Shown here one piece after another: positions 27,115 through 36,369 of a stretch of 64,000 nt of DNA. The translations under genes were made by a program, and so were the position numbers. Each line of letters opens with the position of its first letter. The first letter of the stretch is position 1. A model generated the notes under the pieces. The model was given only the letters and a program-made list of their open reading frames with translations, searched no databases and had not been told where the DNA came from. The DNA comes from Bradyrhizobium diazoefficiens USDA 110 (GTDB lineage: Bacteria > Pseudomonadota > Alphaproteobacteria > Rhizobiales > Xanthobacteraceae): assembly GCF_000011365.1 (NCBI RefSeq), contig NC_004463.1, forward strand, positions 1,464,001 through 1,528,000, given 5' to 3'.

Positions 27115-27934
27115 TGATCGCGGCGTTGAGCTCGCCGCCGTAGACGAAGATCGCGGCGATGAAATACAGAAACACCAGCGCGATGATCACCGAGGCCAGC
27201 CCCGCATACATCGTCACGTAATTGTTGGCGAAGCGCGCCAGATATTGCCCGAACACGATGCCCGAGATCAGCGACGCCACCATGGTGAAGACGATGCCGG
27301 GCAGGATCTGGAGGAAGCTGCGCCGCCCCGCCGGCACCCACGCATGCAGGATGATCAGCGCCACCACCAGCGCGCCGATGGTGATGCCGTAGCGCAGCCA
27401 GGTGAGGATGCTCTCGTTGGACTCGACGAACAGCGGGATGTGGCGTCGCGTCGCCTCGATGATGAGTGGGCCGAGCACGATCAGGAACGCCATGGCAAGC
27501 GCGGTGAAGGCCGCAACCAGCGTATAGCCGATCGATTCCAGCCGCAGCCAATACCAGCGCCGCATCTCCACCACCGCATAGGCGCGGTTGAGCGCGACGC
27601 GGAGCGCCTCGACTCCGTTCGAGGCGAAATAGACCGACAGCGCCGCGCCGATGGTCAGCACGCCGGTGCGGGTCGTGGTCAGCACGTCGTGGATCTCGCC
27701 GGAAAGGCTGTCGGCGACCTGCTTGGGCCAGACCTCGAGCATCAGGCTGGCGGCCTGGTCGGCGAGCTCCTTGGAACCGAAGAAGCCGGCGAGCGAGGTC
27801 AGCACGATCAGGAACGGGAACAGCGCCATCAATGTCGACAGCGCGATGTGGCTCGCGATCGCCCAGCCGTCGTCGGCCAGGAACGTGTAGAACGCATCCA
27901 TCACGACGACGTAGATGTAGCGGATGGCTTTCAC
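27041..27934 (-). CDS. YihY/BrkB family inner-membrane protein
   Basis: A 297-residue polytopic protein. It has the family pattern of a short amphipathic N-terminus, DDGWAIASHIALSTLMALFPFLIVL (first membrane segment, about 22-46), GEIHDVLTTTRTGVLTIG, and five further segments to about residue 270, including YLARFANNYVTMYAGLASVIIALVFLYF. Homologues were once called ribonuclease BN in error; the function is not firmly known. The C-terminus is encoded opposite the last 25 codons of the hybrid kinase. Confidence 0.85.
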   Translation of the reverse strand: MKAIRYIYVVVMDAFYTFLADDGWAIASHIALSTLMALFPFLIVLTSLAGFFGSKELADQAASLMLEVWPKQVADSLSGEIHDVLTTTRTGVLTIGAALSVYFASNGVEALRVALNRAYAVVEMRRWYWLRLESIGYTLVAAFTALAMAFLIVLGPLIIEATRRHIPLFVESNESILTWLRYGITIGALVVALIILHAWVPAGRRSFLQILPGIVFTMVASLISGIVFGQYLARFANNYVTMYAGLASVIIALVFLYFIAAIFVYGGELNAAIIKSRLPHGVSLQAAQSLKHAETRA

Positions 27935-28069
27935 GGCTTGCCCCGGCGCATACCATCTCCCCGCTTGCCGGGAGAGGCAAAGAAGACAGGCGACCTATGC
28001 AGATCAGAAATCATCCAGCTAGCTTCTGATATTATTGGCTTAAAAGCCAGATCGGCGACCAACCCAGTC

Positions 28070-28220
28070 GTCATTCTGGGGCGATGTGACGGGACCGCGC
28101 AAAGCGCGACCCAGAGCATCGAGCCCGGAATCCATTTCGCCGCGCGTGACGCTGCTTGATGGATTCCGGGCTCGCGCCACCGGGCCGCGTTGCCGACCCG
28201 TTGGCGCGCCCCGGAATGAC
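28070..28220. repeat. Palindromic intergenic repeat, family A (expanded copy)
   Basis: Ends GTCATTCTGGGGCG and CGCGCCCCGGAATGAC pair with one mismatch. The inner pair GAGCCCGGAATCCAT and ATGGATTCCGGGCTC is conserved. The outer loops carry extra sequence (GACGGGACCGCGCAAAGCGCGACCC region), making this copy about 50 bp longer than that at 20848-20948. Confidence 0.85.
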
Positions 28221-28268
28221 GGGTGGGGGGAGATAGCGGACCGGCGCCCACGGTGTTATCTACCCCCG

Positions 28269-28463
28269 ATGGCATCTATCCTGAGTACTTTCATTCTGCC
28301 GGCGGCGGCCGGTGCCGTGGCGTTGGTGCTGCTGCTCGGTCTCGTCAACATGATGCGCGGCGGCTCGCCCAACACCTCGCAGAAGCTGATGCGCTGGCGC
28401 GTGCTCCTTCAGTTCGTGGCGATTGTCATTGCCATGATCGCGGTCTGGGCGATGGGGCGTTGA
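28269..28463 (+). CDS. Twin-transmembrane small protein
   Basis: A 64-residue protein with two hydrophobic segments (residues 4-26 and 44-61) joined by a short polar loop NMMRGGSPNTSQKLMRWR. This is the pattern of the alphaproteobacterial 'twin transmembrane protein' related to eukaryotic HIG1-domain proteins; in mitochondria HIG1 proteins assist respiratory complexes. It ends 2 nt before the cobalamin adenosyltransferase gene, so the two are an operon. Confidence 0.8.
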   Translation: MASILSTFILPAAAGAVALVLLLGLVNMMRGGSPNTSQKLMRWRVLLQFVAIVIAMIAVWAMGR

Positions 28464-28465
28464 AC

Positions 28466-29038
28466 ATGGTTGTGCTGAATCGCATCTATACGAAGACTGG
28501 TGACGACGGCACGACAGCGCTCGGCTCGGGCGAACGCCGTCCGAAGTATGATTTGCGCATCGAGGCCTATGGCACGGTGGACGAGACCAATGCCGCGATC
28601 GGCGTCGTGCGTCTCCATACCCATGATGCGCCCGAGTTCGATGCGATGCTCGGCCGCATCCAGAACGACCTGTTCGATCTCGGCGCCGACCTCGCCGTGC
28701 CCGAGCGTGAGGGCAAGGTGGAACGGCTGCGGGTGGTGGCAAGCCAGGTCGAGCGGCTCGAGCACGACATCGACGCGCTCAACGACAAGCTCGCGCCGCT
28801 CACTTCCTTCGTGCTGCCGGGGGGAACGCCCGCTGCCGCCTACCTCCATGTCGCACGCACGATATGCCGCAGGGCGGAACGCGTGATGGTGGAACTGGCG
28901 GCCCAGCCGGGCGAGCCGGTCGGCGCTGCTGGTATCCAGTATATGAATCGCCTGTCGGACTTCCTGTTCGTGGCCAGCCGCGCCGCCAACCATAACGGCG
29001 CCGGCGACGTGCTCTGGGTTCCAGGCCAGAACCGCTGA
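28466..29038 (+). CDS. Cob(I)alamin adenosyltransferase, PduO type
   Basis: A 190-residue ATP:cob(I)alamin adenosyltransferase. N-terminal signature RIYTKTGDDGTTAL (about 6-19) binds ATP; YGTVDETNAAIG (about 35-46), IQNDLFDLGADLA and the C-terminal RLSDFLFVASRAAN (about 164-177) are also present. The enzyme makes adenosylcobalamin for enzymes such as methylmalonyl-CoA mutase. ATG at 28466, two nucleotides after the preceding stop. Confidence 0.92.
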   Translation: MVVLNRIYTKTGDDGTTALGSGERRPKYDLRIEAYGTVDETNAAIGVVRLHTHDAPEFDAMLGRIQNDLFDLGADLAVPEREGKVERLRVVASQVERLEHDIDALNDKLAPLTSFVLPGGTPAAAYLHVARTICRRAERVMVELAAQPGEPVGAAGIQYMNRLSDFLFVASRAANHNGAGDVLWVPGQNR

Positions 29039-29163
29039 CCCATTGGGGCGGCGCATTTCTAAGGTCTAAAATTTGGCCCCTTCGCGCGTTGACCGGGCCG
29101 GGTCAGGCCTTTAGGTTCCGCGCCAGTTGATACCCCCCTCCCAAATTGAGTGAAAGAGGATCG

Positions 29164-29913
29164 ATGAAGGTCTTAGTGCCGGTAAAGCGGGTGGTCGATT
29201 ACAACGTCAAGGTCCGCGTCAAGGGCGATGGATCGGGCGTTGAACTCGCCAACGTCAAGATGTCGATGAACCCGTTCGACGAAATCGCGGTCGAGGAAGC
29301 GCTGCGCCTGAAGGAAGGTGGCAAGGCCACCGAGGTCGTGGTGGTTTCCATTGGACCGGCGCAGGCGTCGGAGACGATCCGCACCGGTCTTGCCATGGGC
29401 GCCGATCGCGGCATCCTGGTGAAGGCCGAGGGCACCGTCGAGCCGCTCGCCGTCGCCAAGATCCTGAAGAAGGTCGCTGAGGAAGAGCAGCCGGGCCTGA
29501 TCATCCTCGGCAAGCAGGCGATCGACGACGACAGCAACCAGACCGGCCAGATGCTGGCCGCGCTGCTCGGCTGGTCGCAGGCGACGTTCGCCTCGAAGCT
29601 CGAGGTCGAAGGAAGCGACTTCAAGGTCACTCGTGAAGTCGACGGGGGCTTGCAGACCGTGAAGCTGAAGGGACCGGCGATCGTGACCACCGACCTGCGT
29701 CTCAACGAGCCGCGCTACGCCTCGCTGCCCAACATCATGAAGGCGAAGAAGAAGCCGATCGCGGAGAAGACCGTCGCCGATTACGGCGTTGACGTCACCG
29801 CGCGCCTCGAGGTTCTCAAGACGACCGAGCCGGCGGGCCGCAAGGCCGGCGTCAAGGTCAAGGACGTCGCCGAGCTGGTGTCGAAACTCAAGAACGAAGC
29901 CGGGGTGCTCTGA
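29164..29913 (+). CDS. etfB: Electron transfer flavoprotein beta subunit
   Basis: A 249-residue EtfB. The start [19 protein letters not shown], the [17 protein letters not shown] segment (about 36-52) and the family signature around [28 protein letters not shown] (about 157-185) are standard. ETF accepts electrons from acyl-CoA dehydrogenases and passes them to ETF-ubiquinone oxidoreductase. The ATG at 29164 is preceded by AAAGAGGATCG. Its stop overlaps the start of etfA (TGATG). Confidence 0.95.
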   Translation: MKVLVPVKRVVDYNVKVRVKGDGSGVELANVKMSMNPFDEIAVEEALRLKEGGKATEVVVVSIGPAQASETIRTGLAMGADRGILVKAEGTVEPLAVAKILKKVAEEEQPGLIILGKQAIDDDSNQTGQMLAALLGWSQATFASKLEVEGSDFKVTREVDGGLQTVKLKGPAIVTTDLRLNEPRYASLPNIMKAKKKPIAEKTVADYGVDVTARLEVLKTTEPAGRKAGVKVKDVAELVSKLKNEAGVL

Positions 29914-30857
29914 TGACGACGCTTCTGATTGCCGAACACGACAACGCGTCGTTGAAGGATGCGACCAACAAGGCCCTGACCGCGGCCGCCGCGCTCGGCG
30001 CGGACGTCGAGGTCCTGGTGGCCGGCGAGGGTGCCAAGGCCGCGGCGGATGCCGCCGCCAAGCTCGCGGGCGTGAAGAAGGTGCTGCTCGCCGATGGCGC
30101 GCTTTACGCGCACGATCTTGCCGAGCCGCTGGCCGCGCTGATCGTCTCGCTGGCCCCGTCCTATGACGCGATCGTCGCGCCCGCGACCTCGCGCTTCAAG
30201 AACGTGATGCCGCGCGTCGCAGCCCTGCTCGACGTCATGCAGGTCTCGGAGATCATCAAGGTGGTCGCCCCCGATACCTACGAGCGTCCGATCTATGCCG
30301 GCAACGCCATCCAGACGGTGAAGTCGAAGGACGCCAAGAAGGTCATCACGGTGCGGACCTCCACCTTCGCCGCAGCGGGCGAGGGCGGCAGTGCGCCGGT
30401 CGAGAGCGTTCAGGCGGCGGCTGATCCGGGCCTGTCGTCCTTCGTTGGCGAGGAGGTCGCCAAGAGCGACCGTCCCGAGCTGACCTCGGCGAAGATCATC
30501 GTCTCCGGTGGCCGTGCCATGCAGAGCCGCGAGAATTTCGCCAAATACATCGAGCCCCTCGCCGACAAGCTCGGCGCCGGCGTCGGTGCCTCGCGCGCGG
30601 CGGTGGACGCCGGCTATGCGCCGAACGACTGGCAGGTTGGCCAGACCGGCAAGGTCGTGGCCCCCGAGCTCTATGTCGCGGTGGGCATTTCCGGCGCGAT
30701 CCAGCATCTGGCCGGCATGAAGGACTCCAAGGTGATCGTGGCGATCAACAAGGACGAGGACGCGCCGATCTTCCAGGTCGCCGATTACGGCCTGGTCGCC
30801 GACCTCTACCAGGCGGTTCCGGAGCTGACAGCCGAACTCGGCAAGCTCGGCAAGTAA
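29913..30857 (+). CDS. etfA: Electron transfer flavoprotein alpha subunit
   Basis: A 314-residue EtfA partner of the preceding gene. The C-terminal FAD domain is intact: [20 protein letters not shown] (about 228-247), the conserved [17 protein letters not shown] (about 253-269) and [16 protein letters not shown] (about 276-291). Length is typical. A strong hairpin terminator follows 10 nt after the stop, so etfB-etfA is a two-gene transcription unit; the dehydrogenase downstream has its own start of transcription. Confidence 0.95.
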   Translation: MTTLLIAEHDNASLKDATNKALTAAAALGADVEVLVAGEGAKAAADAAAKLAGVKKVLLADGALYAHDLAEPLAALIVSLAPSYDAIVAPATSRFKNVMPRVAALLDVMQVSEIIKVVAPDTYERPIYAGNAIQTVKSKDAKKVITVRTSTFAAAGEGGSAPVESVQAAADPGLSSFVGEEVAKSDRPELTSAKIIVSGGRAMQSRENFAKYIEPLADKLGAGVGASRAAVDAGYAPNDWQVGQTGKVVAPELYVAVGISGAIQHLAGMKDSKVIVAINKDEDAPIFQVADYGLVADLYQAVPELTAELGKLGK

Positions 30858-30867
30858 AAGCCGTTCA

Positions 30868-30912
30868 AAACACCGGCCGGAGGTATACACTCCGGCCGGT
30901 GTTTCATTTTTG
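30868..30912 (+). terminator. Rho-independent terminator of etfBA
   Basis: CACCGGCCGGAG (30871-30882) and CTCCGGCCGGTG (30890-30901) are perfect 12 bp arms around the loop GTATACA, extended by A/T pairs and followed by TTTCATTTTT. Confidence 0.9.
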
Positions 30913-31064
30913 AGGCGTTTTCTTTGGCGTGGGGCACGCCGGGGGAGCGATCCAATCTAGGTTTCGAGCCAAGGTTCTGATTAAATCAAGGCTCTGATCA
31001 ATCAGACCTCCCGGCTTGGGGGATAGGCAGGCGCGATATGCGCGCCGTTCCGGTGGATGACATT

Positions 31065-31946
31065 ATGGCGGCAGTGATCAAGAAGGTCGGCGTGATCGGC
31101 GCGGGGCAGATGGGCAATGGCATCGCGCATGTTGCGGCGCTGGCTGGCTTCGACGTGGTGCTCAACGACGTTTCGGCCGATCGCCTCAAGTCGGGCATGG
31201 CCACCATCAACGGCAATCTGGCCCGCCAGGTCTCCAAGAAGGTCGTCACCGAGGAGGCCAAGACCAAGGCGCTGTCGCGCATCGTGGCCGCCGAGAAGCT
31301 CGACGATCTCGCCGACTGCGATCTCGTGATCGAGACTGCGGTCGAGAAGGAGGAGGTCAAGCGCAAGATCTTCCACGAGCTCTGCGCCGTGTTGAAGCCC
31401 GAGGCGATCGTCGCCTCGGATACGTCCTCGATCTCGATCACGCGCCTTGCCGCCGCCACCGACCGGCCCGAGCGCTTCATCGGCATCCACTTCATGAATC
31501 CGGTGCCGCTGATGGAGCTGGTGGAGCTGATCCGCGGCATCGCCACCGACGATGCGACCTTCGAGGCATCCAAGGAATTCGTCGCCAAGCTCGGCAAGCA
31601 AGTCGCGGTCTCCGAGGATTTCCCGGCCTTCATCGTCAACCGCATCCTGCTGCCGATGATCAACGAGGCGATCTACACGCTGTACGAAGGTGTCGGCAAC
31701 GTCGAGGCGATCGACGCGGCGATGAAGCTCGGGGCGCACCATCCGATGGGTCCGCTCGAGCTTGCCGATTTCATCGGCCTCGATACCTGCCTGTCGATCA
31801 TGCAGGTGCTGCACGAGGGCCTCGCCGACTCCAAGTACCGTCCGTGCCCGCTCCTGGTGAAATACGTCGAGGCCGGCTGGCTCGGCCGCAAGACCCAGCG
31901 CGGCTTCTACGATTATCGCGGCGCCAAGCCGGTTCCGACGCGCTGA
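31065..31946 (+). CDS. 3-hydroxybutyryl-CoA dehydrogenase
   Basis: A 293-residue short 3-hydroxyacyl-CoA dehydrogenase. The NAD site is VGVIGAGQMGNGIA (about residues 8-21), the catalytic region is HFMNPVPLMELVE (about 141-153, catalytic His), and the C-terminal helical domain has HHPMGPLELADFIGLDT (about 226-242). It interconverts acetoacetyl-CoA and 3-hydroxybutyryl-CoA, a step of fatty-acid and polyhydroxybutyrate metabolism, consistent with the ETF genes next to it. The ATG at 31065 (MAAVIKK) is preferred over 31038. Confidence 0.92.
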   Translation: MAAVIKKVGVIGAGQMGNGIAHVAALAGFDVVLNDVSADRLKSGMATINGNLARQVSKKVVTEEAKTKALSRIVAAEKLDDLADCDLVIETAVEKEEVKRKIFHELCAVLKPEAIVASDTSSISITRLAAATDRPERFIGIHFMNPVPLMELVELIRGIATDDATFEASKEFVAKLGKQVAVSEDFPAFIVNRILLPMINEAIYTLYEGVGNVEAIDAAMKLGAHHPMGPLELADFIGLDTCLSIMQVLHEGLADSKYRPCPLLVKYVEAGWLGRKTQRGFYDYRGAKPVPTR

Positions 31947-31949
31947 CGT

Positions 31950-32043
31950 CGTAGGGTGGGAAAAGGCGCAAAGCGCCGTGCCCACCGTGTCTCCGCAACT
32001 AGGATGCTGATTGGTGGGCACGCTTTGCTTTGCCCGCCCTACG
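31950..32043. repeat. Palindromic intergenic repeat, family C
   Basis: CGTAGGGTGGG...GCACGGC-type arms: the left part CGTAGGGTGGGAAAAGGCGCAAAGCG and the right part GCACGCTTTGCTTTGCCCGCCCTACG are complementary with few mismatches, with an inner GTGCCCACC / GGTGGGCAC stem. A sister copy is at 55178-55270. Confidence 0.85.
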
Positions 32044-32111
32044 GCTCCGTGACAATTCATGTCGCGTTAACCCCTCGCGCCTAGGTTACGGCCGGTACGA
32101 GGGTTCGCGTA

Positions 32112-32306
32112 ATGGACATGATGGCAATGGTCAGCACCATGCTGGCCGCTCAGCAAGGCGCGTTGCAGTCGAATATCGCGGCGACGCTGACCAAGCAGAA
32201 CATGGATATGGAGAAATCCACCATCCTGACGCTGATGGGCGCCGGTCAGCCCTCGCTCGCCAACGTCGGCCCCGGCGTCGGCGGCAATCTCAACGTTACG
32301 GCCTGA
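32112..32306 (+). CDS. YjfB-like putative motility protein
   Basis: A 64-residue protein resembling the YjfB family of putative motility proteins: it opens with a Met-rich helix ([20 protein letters not shown]) and continues with [15 protein letters not shown], ending in a Gly/Ala/Val-rich tail. The family has no established mechanism. It is a lone gene with no flagellar neighbours in this window, convergent with tlpA (6 nt apart). Confidence 0.65.
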   Translation: MDMMAMVSTMLAAQQGALQSNIAATLTKQNMDMEKSTILTLMGAGQPSLANVGPGVGGNLNVTA

Positions 32307-32311
32307 AACTC

Positions 32312-32977
32312 TTAAAGCGCCGCGGCGGCCTTGCCCGTCGCAGCCCGGATCAGCTTGAGCGCGTCCTCGCTCGCCCATTCCGCCGGTCCCGCGATCGTCG
32401 CGATCTCGCAGCCCTGCGGGTCGACCAGCACCGAGGTCGGCATGCCGAGCGCCCGGCCTATGGCCTTAAGATCCTGGAAAACCTTGGCTTTCTGATCGTT
32501 GAAATAGCCGAGCCGGGTCAAATTGGCCTCTTTCAGGAAGGTCTTGGGCTTCTCGGGGTCGCGGGTGTCGATATTGATCGCGACCACCTCGAAATTCGGG
32601 CCCGAAAGCTTGCCCTGGAGCTCGTCCAGCGCCGGCATTTCCTTCCGACAGGGCACGCACCAGGTGGCCCAGAGGTTCACCAGCAGCGTCTTGCCGCGGA
32701 AATCGGACAGCTTTTTCGGCTTGCCGTCGGCGTCCTCGAAAGCGAGGTCGGGCAGCTTCAGGGGCGCGCTCGCCATGGTCAGCGCCGCCACCTCGCCATG
32801 GGCGAGCGGGGCGATTTTTTGCGCCGTAGCCACTGCCGCCCGGCAGGCCGGATCGCCGGTAGGCGCCCGGCTCAGGCCCAGCCCGTACAGCGCAGCGAAG
32901 CCGGCCAGTCCGCCGACCGCCACGGTGGCGATGACGAGGGGGATCCGGCGCGTGGCGGAGGGCTTCGTGTCGAGCAT
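32312..32977 (-). CDS. tlpA: Membrane-anchored thioredoxin-like protein TlpA
   Basis: A 221-residue protein that I recognise as B. japonicum TlpA. An N-terminal membrane anchor (about residues 13-36) is followed by a thioredoxin fold with active site WCVPC (about residues 106-110) and the cis-Pro in MPTSVLVDP (about 180). TlpA is a periplasm-facing reductant needed for the copper centre of cytochrome aa3 and for full symbiosis, by reducing ScoI and CoxB. The start at 32977 (MLDTKPS) is the one I recall; an in-frame ATG 4 codons earlier exists at 32989. Divergent from argH, 105 bp apart. Confidence 0.92.
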   Translation of the reverse strand: MLDTKPSATRRIPLVIATVAVGGLAGFAALYGLGLSRAPTGDPACRAAVATAQKIAPLAHGEVAALTMASAPLKLPDLAFEDADGKPKKLSDFRGKTLLVNLWATWCVPCRKEMPALDELQGKLSGPNFEVVAINIDTRDPEKPKTFLKEANLTRLGYFNDQKAKVFQDLKAIGRALGMPTSVLVDPQGCEIATIAGPAEWASEDALKLIRAATGKAAAAL

Positions 32978-33082
32978 ATCGTTTGTCATCCGGTCGCAGA
33001 TATGGCTATCAGGGGCCTCTTAATACGGCTGGCGGCGGCCAGCAAACGTGACCAGCGACAAGCAAGGCGTGAGCAGGGGATC

Positions 33083-34480
33083 ATGAGCAACAAGATGTGG
33101 GGCGGCCGGTTCTCGGAACGTCCCGATGAGATCATGGAAGAGATCAACGTCTCCATCGACGTCGATCGTCACCTCTATGCCCAGGACATTGCCGCGTCCA
33201 AGGCCCACGCCGCGATGCTTGCCACGCAGGGCATCATCACGGCCTCTGATGCGAAAAATATCGGCAAGGGTCTAGACACGATTTTGTCAGAGATCGGCAA
33301 GGGCGGCTTCACGTTCAAGCGCGCGCTCGAGGACATTCACATGAATGTCGAGAGCCGCCTGTCCGAGCTGATCGGCCCCGCCGCCGGCCGGCTGCACACC
33401 GCGCGCTCGCGCAACGACCAGGTCGCCACCGACTTCCGTCTCTATGTCCGCGACGTCATCGACGAGACCGATGCCGCGCTCGCCGCGTTCCAGCAGGCGC
33501 TGGTCGCGCGCGCGCTGGAGCATGCCGGCACCGTGATGCCCGGCTTCACGCATCTGCAGACCGCGCAGCCCGTGACCTTCGGCCATCATTTGCTCGCCTA
33601 TGTCGAGATGGCCGCGCGCGACCGCGGCCGTTTCCAGGACGCCCGCAAGCGGCTCAACGAATCGCCGCTCGGCGCCGCCGCGCTTGCCGGCACCTCGTTC
33701 CCGATCGACCGCCACGCGACCGCAAAGGCGCTTCTGTTCGACCGGCCGATGGCGAACTCGCTCGACGCGGTCTCCGACCGCGACTTCGTGCTGGAGACGC
33801 TGTCGGCGGCTTCCATCTGCGCCGTGCACATGTCGCGCTTTGCCGAGGAGATCGTGATCTGGACCTCGCCGCTGGTCGGCCTCATCCGCCTCAGCGACAA
33901 GTTCACCACCGGCTCCTCGATCATGCCGCAGAAGCGCAACCCGGATGCCGCCGAGCTCGTACGCGCCAAGACCGGCCGCGTCATCGGTGCGCTCAACGGT
34001 CTCCTGATCGTGATGAAGGGCCTGCCGCTCGCCTACCAAAAGGACATGCAGGAGGACAAGCAGGGCGCGATGGAGGGCTTTGCCGCGCTGTCGCTCGCCA
34101 TCCGCGCCATGACCGGCATGGTCCGCGACCTCGCGCCCGATGAGGCCAAGATGAAGGCCGCCGCCGGCGAGGGCTATGCCACCGCGACGGATCTGGCCGA
34201 CTGGCTGGTGCGGACGCTGAAGATGCCGTTCCGCGAGGCGCACCACGTCACCGGCCGCATCGTGGCCAAGGCCGCCGAGGGCGGCGTGGCGCTGCACGAG
34301 CTGCCGCTGAAGGAGATGCAGGCGATCGAGCCCAGGATCACCAAGGACGTGCTCGGCGTGCTCTCGGTCGAATCGTCGGTGAAGAGCCGGACCAGCTTCG
34401 GCGGTACCGCGCCGAAGAACGTGGCGTCGCAGGCAAAGAGCTGGGCGAAGCGGCTGGAAAAAGAGCGAAAATTGGGCTGA
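33083..34480 (+). CDS. argH: Argininosuccinate lyase
   Basis: A 465-residue argininosuccinate lyase, last step of arginine synthesis. It opens with MWGGRFSE; the fumarase/aspartase superfamily signature [15 protein letters not shown] is present at about residues 279-293, and the catalytic His region TFGHHLLAY is near 160-170. The ATG at 33083 follows GCAGGGG. Divergent from tlpA and upstream of the lipoprotein-lysA pair, the order seen in Bradyrhizobium. Confidence 0.95.
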   Translation: MSNKMWGGRFSERPDEIMEEINVSIDVDRHLYAQDIAASKAHAAMLATQGIITASDAKNIGKGLDTILSEIGKGGFTFKRALEDIHMNVESRLSELIGPAAGRLHTARSRNDQVATDFRLYVRDVIDETDAALAAFQQALVARALEHAGTVMPGFTHLQTAQPVTFGHHLLAYVEMAARDRGRFQDARKRLNESPLGAAALAGTSFPIDRHATAKALLFDRPMANSLDAVSDRDFVLETLSAASICAVHMSRFAEEIVIWTSPLVGLIRLSDKFTTGSSIMPQKRNPDAAELVRAKTGRVIGALNGLLIVMKGLPLAYQKDMQEDKQGAMEGFAALSLAIRAMTGMVRDLAPDEAKMKAAAGEGYATATDLADWLVRTLKMPFREAHHVTGRIVAKAAEGGVALHELPLKEMQAIEPRITKDVLGVLSVESSVKSRTSFGGTAPKNVASQAKSWAKRLEKERKLG

Positions 34481-34574
34481 GGGGCAAAATTTCGCTTATG
34501 TTTCATGGTCATCCGGCTCTCGCCAGAGCGCGCCAATCTCTGTATGGTGCGCCCCGCGTAGTGGGGAATTCGTC

Positions 34575-34865
34575 GTGACGTCAAAGTTTCGCCCGGCCGG
34601 CTCGGGGTGGGCCATCATTGTCTTGAGCCTGACGGCGCTCGCGCTTGCCGGCTGCGGCCGCAAAGGTCCCCTCGACCTGCCGCCGACCGCCTCCGGCGCG
34701 TCCACGGCCAACGTCGCAGCTCCAACCGACACCGAGACCGCAGCCCAAAAGACGCCGAGCCTGTTCAACCCCAGCTCCGCCGCCGACGCCGCCCCCGCGG
34801 CGTCCAAGGGCAAGAAGAAACCGTTTATTCTCGACCCGCTCCTGGACGACCAACCCAGCAAATAG
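34575..34865 (+). CDS. LptM/YifL-like small lipoprotein
   Basis: A 96-residue lipoprotein. The signal region is hydrophobic, with a lipobox ending LAGC (Cys27), followed at once by GRKGPLDLPP, the hallmark of LptM/YifL proteins that help the LptD-LptE lipopolysaccharide translocon mature. The rest is Ala/Thr/Ser-rich, with a basic SKGKKKPFILDPLL end. As in many proteobacteria, the gene sits just upstream of lysA (23 nt). Confidence 0.85.
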   Translation: MTSKFRPAGSGWAIIVLSLTALALAGCGRKGPLDLPPTASGASTANVAAPTDTETAAQKTPSLFNPSSAADAAPAASKGKKKPFILDPLLDDQPSK

Positions 34866-34888
34866 GCTGGGGCAACTGAGCCAACGCC

Positions 34889-36154
34889 ATGAACCATTTC
34901 GACTACCGCAACGGCGTGCTGCACGCCGAGGCGGTGAACCTGTCCGAGCTGGCCGCAACCGTCGGCACGCCGTTCTATTGCTATTCGACCGCGACGCTGG
35001 AGCGGCATTACCGCGTCTTCGCCGATGCTTTCGCCGGCGAGAAGGTGCTGGTCTGCTACGCCATGAAGGCGAACTCCAACCAGTCGGTGCTGCGTACGCT
35101 CGCCAGGCTTGGCGCCGGCGCCGACGTGGTCTCCGGCGGTGAATTGAAGCGTGCTCTGGCCGCGGGTATCCCCGCACGCAAGATCCTGTTCTCCGGCGTC
35201 GGCAAGACGGAAGACGAGCTGCGCGCTGCGCTCGCCGCCGACATCCTCTGCCTCAACGTCGAATCCGAGCCGGAGCTCGAGCTGTTGTCGCGCCTTGCGA
35301 CCGAGATGGGCAAGACCGCGCGGATTTCCGTGCGCGTCAATCCCGATGTCGACGCCGGCACGCATGCCAAGATCTCCACCGGCAAGTCCGAGAACAAGTT
35401 CGGCATCCCGATCGCGCATGCCCGCGAGGTCTATGCGCGCGCGGCGAAGCTGCCCGGGATCCAGGTGACCGGCACCGACGTGCATATCGGCAGCCAGATC
35501 ACCGATCTGTCGAAGATGGAGACGGCGTTTCGCATCCTCTCCGAATTCGTGCAGACGCTGCGTGCCGACGGCCACGACATCTCGCATGTCGATTTCGGCG
35601 GCGGCCTCGGCATTCCCTATTACATGGATCGCGAGGCGCCGCCGGCGCCCGATGCCTATGCCGCCATGGTCAAGCGCGTCAGCCATAATCTCGGCTGCAC
35701 GCTGATGTTCGAGCCGGGCCGCATGATCGTCGGCAATGCCGGCATCCTGGTTGCCAAGGTGATCTATGTGAAGCACGGCGACGGCAAGAATTTCGTCATC
35801 ATCGACGCTGCGATGAACGATCTGATCCGCCCGACGCTGTATGAGGCCCATCACGATATCCTGCCGGTAACGCAGCCGGCCCGGGACGCGGCCACGATGG
35901 TGGCCGATGTCGTCGGGCCGGTCTGCGAGACCGGCGACTATCTCGCGCTCGACCGCACGCTGCCGACGCCGAAGGCGGGCGATCTCCTCGCCATCATGAC
36001 CGCCGGCGCCTATGGCGCGGTGCAGGCCGGCACCTACAACACGCGGCCGCTGGTGCCCGAGGTGCTGGTGAAGGACGACCAATACGCCGTGGTTCGCCCG
36101 CGCATCGATGTCGAGCAACTGATCGCGATGGACACGCCGGCGCCGTGGCTGTGA
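34889..36154 (+). CDS. lysA: Diaminopimelate decarboxylase
   Basis: A 421-residue PLP enzyme that converts meso-diaminopimelate to L-lysine. The PLP Lys is Lys60 in CYAMKANSN, the alanine-racemase-like barrel holds DVHIGSQI (about 197-204) and HVDFGGGLGIPY (about 232-243), and the C-terminal barrel holds GPVCETGDYLALDR (about 342-355) and AYGAVQAGTYN. Length and motifs are normal. ATG 34889. Confidence 0.95.
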   Translation: MNHFDYRNGVLHAEAVNLSELAATVGTPFYCYSTATLERHYRVFADAFAGEKVLVCYAMKANSNQSVLRTLARLGAGADVVSGGELKRALAAGIPARKILFSGVGKTEDELRAALAADILCLNVESEPELELLSRLATEMGKTARISVRVNPDVDAGTHAKISTGKSENKFGIPIAHAREVYARAAKLPGIQVTGTDVHIGSQITDLSKMETAFRILSEFVQTLRADGHDISHVDFGGGLGIPYYMDREAPPAPDAYAAMVKRVSHNLGCTLMFEPGRMIVGNAGILVAKVIYVKHGDGKNFVIIDAAMNDLIRPTLYEAHHDILPVTQPARDAATMVADVVGPVCETGDYLALDRTLPTPKAGDLLAIMTAGAYGAVQAGTYNTRPLVPEVLVKDDQYAVVRPRIDVEQLIAMDTPAPWL

Positions 36155-36204
36155 GGCGTGTCGTGATCTCATCGTGAGACGCGACGTAACCTCGACAATT
36201 TCGG

Positions 36205-36344
36205 TGTCGTCCTGGCGAAAGCCAGGACCCATTACCCCAGGGAGTACTTTGGCGGGAGGCTGGTAACCACGAGTCTTCGCCAAACCTCGCCCTGTGGTAA
36301 TGGGTCCTGGATCAGCGCTTGCTACGCTCGCTTGTCCAGGACTA
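36205..36344. repeat. Palindromic intergenic repeat, family B
   Basis: TGTCGTCCTGGCGAAAGCC... at the left and ...CTTGTCCAGGACTA at the right flank the core ACCCATTACCCC...GTGGTAATGGGTCCTGG, whose halves pair. Related copies at 37336-37501 and 41184-41313. Confidence 0.85.
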
Positions 36345-36369
36345 CCTGGAAAGGGGATGCGCGAGAAAA

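Noticed and set aside
29070..29130. Promoter of etfBA
   Set aside because: TTGACC is present near 29088, but no acceptable -10 element at 16-18 nt; not supportable.
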